Origin: Leptolyngbya sp. SIO4C1
GTDB taxonomy: Bacteria > Cyanobacteriota > Cyanobacteriia > Phormidesmidales > Phormidesmidaceae
Length of the DNA: 14,901 nt
Reading direction: 5' to 3'
NCBI GenBank assembly: GCA_010671975.1
Contig: JAAHIA010000076.1
Span: forward strand, 1 to 14,901
Every line of letters starts with the position of its first letter. The stretch's first letter is position 1. Both the position numbers and the translations under genes were made by a program. Shown piece after piece: positions 14,173-14,901 of this stretch. The notes under the pieces were generated by a model. It was not told where the DNA came from. It made no database searches and saw nothing but the letters and a program-made list of their open reading frames with translations.

Positions 14173-14197
14173 TGTATCAATACTTAAACTGTATCAA
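14173..14197. repeat. Direct repeat TGTATCAA, 17-base period
   Basis: TGTATCAA at 14173-14180 and 14190-14197, about 90 bases before the last gene. The second copy could double as a -10 (TATCAA 14192-14197) behind a weak TTGGTG (14169-14174) at 17-base spacing. It may be an operator or chance. Confidence 0.35.
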
Positions 14198-14284
14198 ATG
14201 GCTACAGATCACTAGCTTGCGCCCGAGCGAAGGCAGACTTACATAAAGTTTGTCATTCCTTTGACCTATATAAACCGGCTGATT

Positions 14285-14901
14285 ATGAACCATCAGACAC
14301 AAAGCGCCTTAACCGTTTTAGCTTCAAGCATTCTGTTTGGGGCAGCCGGTTTTTGGTTAATGCCCAATCAAGCCAAAGGTGCACTGGTAGGTGCAGTCGC
14401 TGGCGCGGCTACTGCTGCTGGATATGTTCAACAGGACAAACGCCTTAGACAGCTTGCCTATGATCAGCAAAAAGCTAGCAGTGAATATCGAGCAAACGTA
14501 AATAGAATGAAAGCTGCGATTTCTCAATCGAGAATAGCGGTTGAAGGAATTGCTTCTACGACTAGAGAACACAAAGTAAAGATTGATAAGATTGGAGGCA
14601 CTTTACAGCCAAACTCAGATCAGAAAGGCTCAAACCTGCGCGAAATTAAAAGCCTTCAGACAAGGTTGATAAAACTTGAATCAAAAATTAACGCAGTCTT
14701 GACTAGTGTCGGTACCGACACTGCTGCTCATCGGCTTGAAGAATCCTTGAAAGTATTGGAGCTTAATGTTAGTTCGACTTCGATAGCTCAGTCTGAGATT
14801 AGTTCTACGAACGGTCTGACAGCTGACTGCTCAGTGCTCTTAGATCAGGAAGACTCTTGGAAAGGTGAAGCTGCCCAAAAAGTTATTCAATGGTTTGAGG
14901 A
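14285..14901 (+). CDS. Membrane-anchored coiled-coil protein, truncated by the window edge
   Basis: An open frame of 205 complete codons from ATG 14285 to the right edge, with no stop, so the C-terminus is missing. Residues about 7-26 are hydrophobic (ALTVLASSILFGAAGFWLM). Residues 31-47 form a Gly/Ala-rich stretch (KGALVGAVAGAATAAGY) like a glycine zipper. From about 48 to 145 the sequence is polar and mostly helical, with probable coiled coil (DKRLRQLAYDQQKAS, then LREIKSLQTRLIKLESKINAVL). A Ser/Thr-rich stretch follows, then what may be the start of a folded domain at about residue 180 (DCSVLLDQEDSW). GC is about 42 percent (25, 23, 27 and 26 of 60 in four sampled blocks), well below its neighbours, which suggests acquired DNA. 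No strong Shine-Dalgarno precedes the start. I do not recognise the family. Confidence 0.7.
   Translation, partial: MNHQTQSALTVLASSILFGAAGFWLMPNQAKGALVGAVAGAATAAGYVQQDKRLRQLAYDQQKASSEYRANVNRMKAAISQSRIAVEGIASTTREHKVKIDKIGGTLQPNSDQKGSNLREIKSLQTRLIKLESKINAVLTSVGTDTAAHRLEESLKVLELNVSSTSIAQSEISSTNGLTADCSVLLDQEDSWKGEAAQKVIQWFE

Larger units (their letters stand above)
13931..14284 (+). other. 354-base AT-rich intergenic region
   Basis: No gene seen on either strand. GC falls to 21 of 60 bases in 14101-14160. It contains a terminator-like structure (13984-14038) and a CTGAGA/TCTCAG hairpin (14072-14077 with 14083-14088) with a T loop. A perfect -35-like TTGACA lies at 14095-14100 with only a poor -10 (TAAGTT, 14117-14122). 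AGAACATTGG occurs twice (14048-14057 and 14163-14172), TGTATCAA occurs twice (14173-14180 and 14190-14197), and TATATAAA (14267-14274) sits just before the next gene. The promoter of the following gene cannot be fixed. Confidence 0.6.

Noticed and set aside
14357..14572. Minus-strand 71-codon frame at the right edge
   Set aside because: Antisense to the longer open plus-strand frame from 14285 and without a ribosome binding site.
1..14901. CRISPR array, tRNA, rRNA or insertion sequence
   Set aside because: No regularly spaced repeats beyond two copies, no cloverleaf or T-loop pattern, and no transposase-like frame were seen.

Overview
The window is from a cyanobacterial chromosome. The perfect HIP1 octamer GCGATCGC occurs at least 14 times in 14.9 kb, where chance predicts well under one. 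Several products also match families that are largely cyanobacterial: the low-complexity-tail membrane protein after infB, the DUF4336 protein, the SLH-domain protein with an N-terminal membrane anchor, and a 66-residue protein ending in YLRETLETLAY. Coding DNA is moderately GC-rich. A filamentous Leptolyngbya-like or Synechococcales host is only a guess.

Layout, left to right. Bases 1-141 hold a clear intrinsic terminator for something upstream. Bases 142-1143 encode an extended-SDR NAD(P)-dependent epimerase/dehydratase. Bases 1271-7721 are the conserved translation/transcription-factor cluster: a UUCG-capped terminator-like hairpin (likely attenuator), rimP (30S maturation), nusA (transcription elongation/antitermination), ylxR/DUF448 (small RNA-binding protein), a 453-base gap with repeats, infB (IF2) and a four-helix membrane protein. 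Bases 7864-8064 encode a small conserved protein of unknown function, and 8246-9145 a DUF4349 lipoprotein. Convergent to it, on the minus strand, 9168-11270 encodes a DUF255/SSP411-type thioredoxin-fold plus barrel protein. A divergent intergenic region with a good TTGACA promoter and a repeat-rich leader precedes an SLH-domain protein (11515-12669). A hairpin-rich 58-base gap separates it from a DUF4336 protein (12728-13930). A terminator-like structure follows, and then the base composition drops sharply. A truncated gene for a glycine-zipper/coiled-coil protein starts at 14285 and runs off the right edge.

How it fits together. rimP-nusA-ylxR-infB is a long-conserved bacterial neighbourhood linking ribosome assembly, transcription elongation and translation initiation. 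The attenuator-like hairpin before rimP fits feedback control of this operon. The genes to the right are mostly envelope-associated (lipoprotein, SLH protein, membrane protein) or of unknown function, and they do not form an obvious pathway. I found no tRNA, rRNA, CRISPR array, transposase or phage gene, and no convincing new defence or biosynthetic system. The items most worth a second look are the RNA-structured leaders before rimP, infB, the DUF4349 gene and the SLH gene, and the compositionally distinct gene cut off at the right edge.
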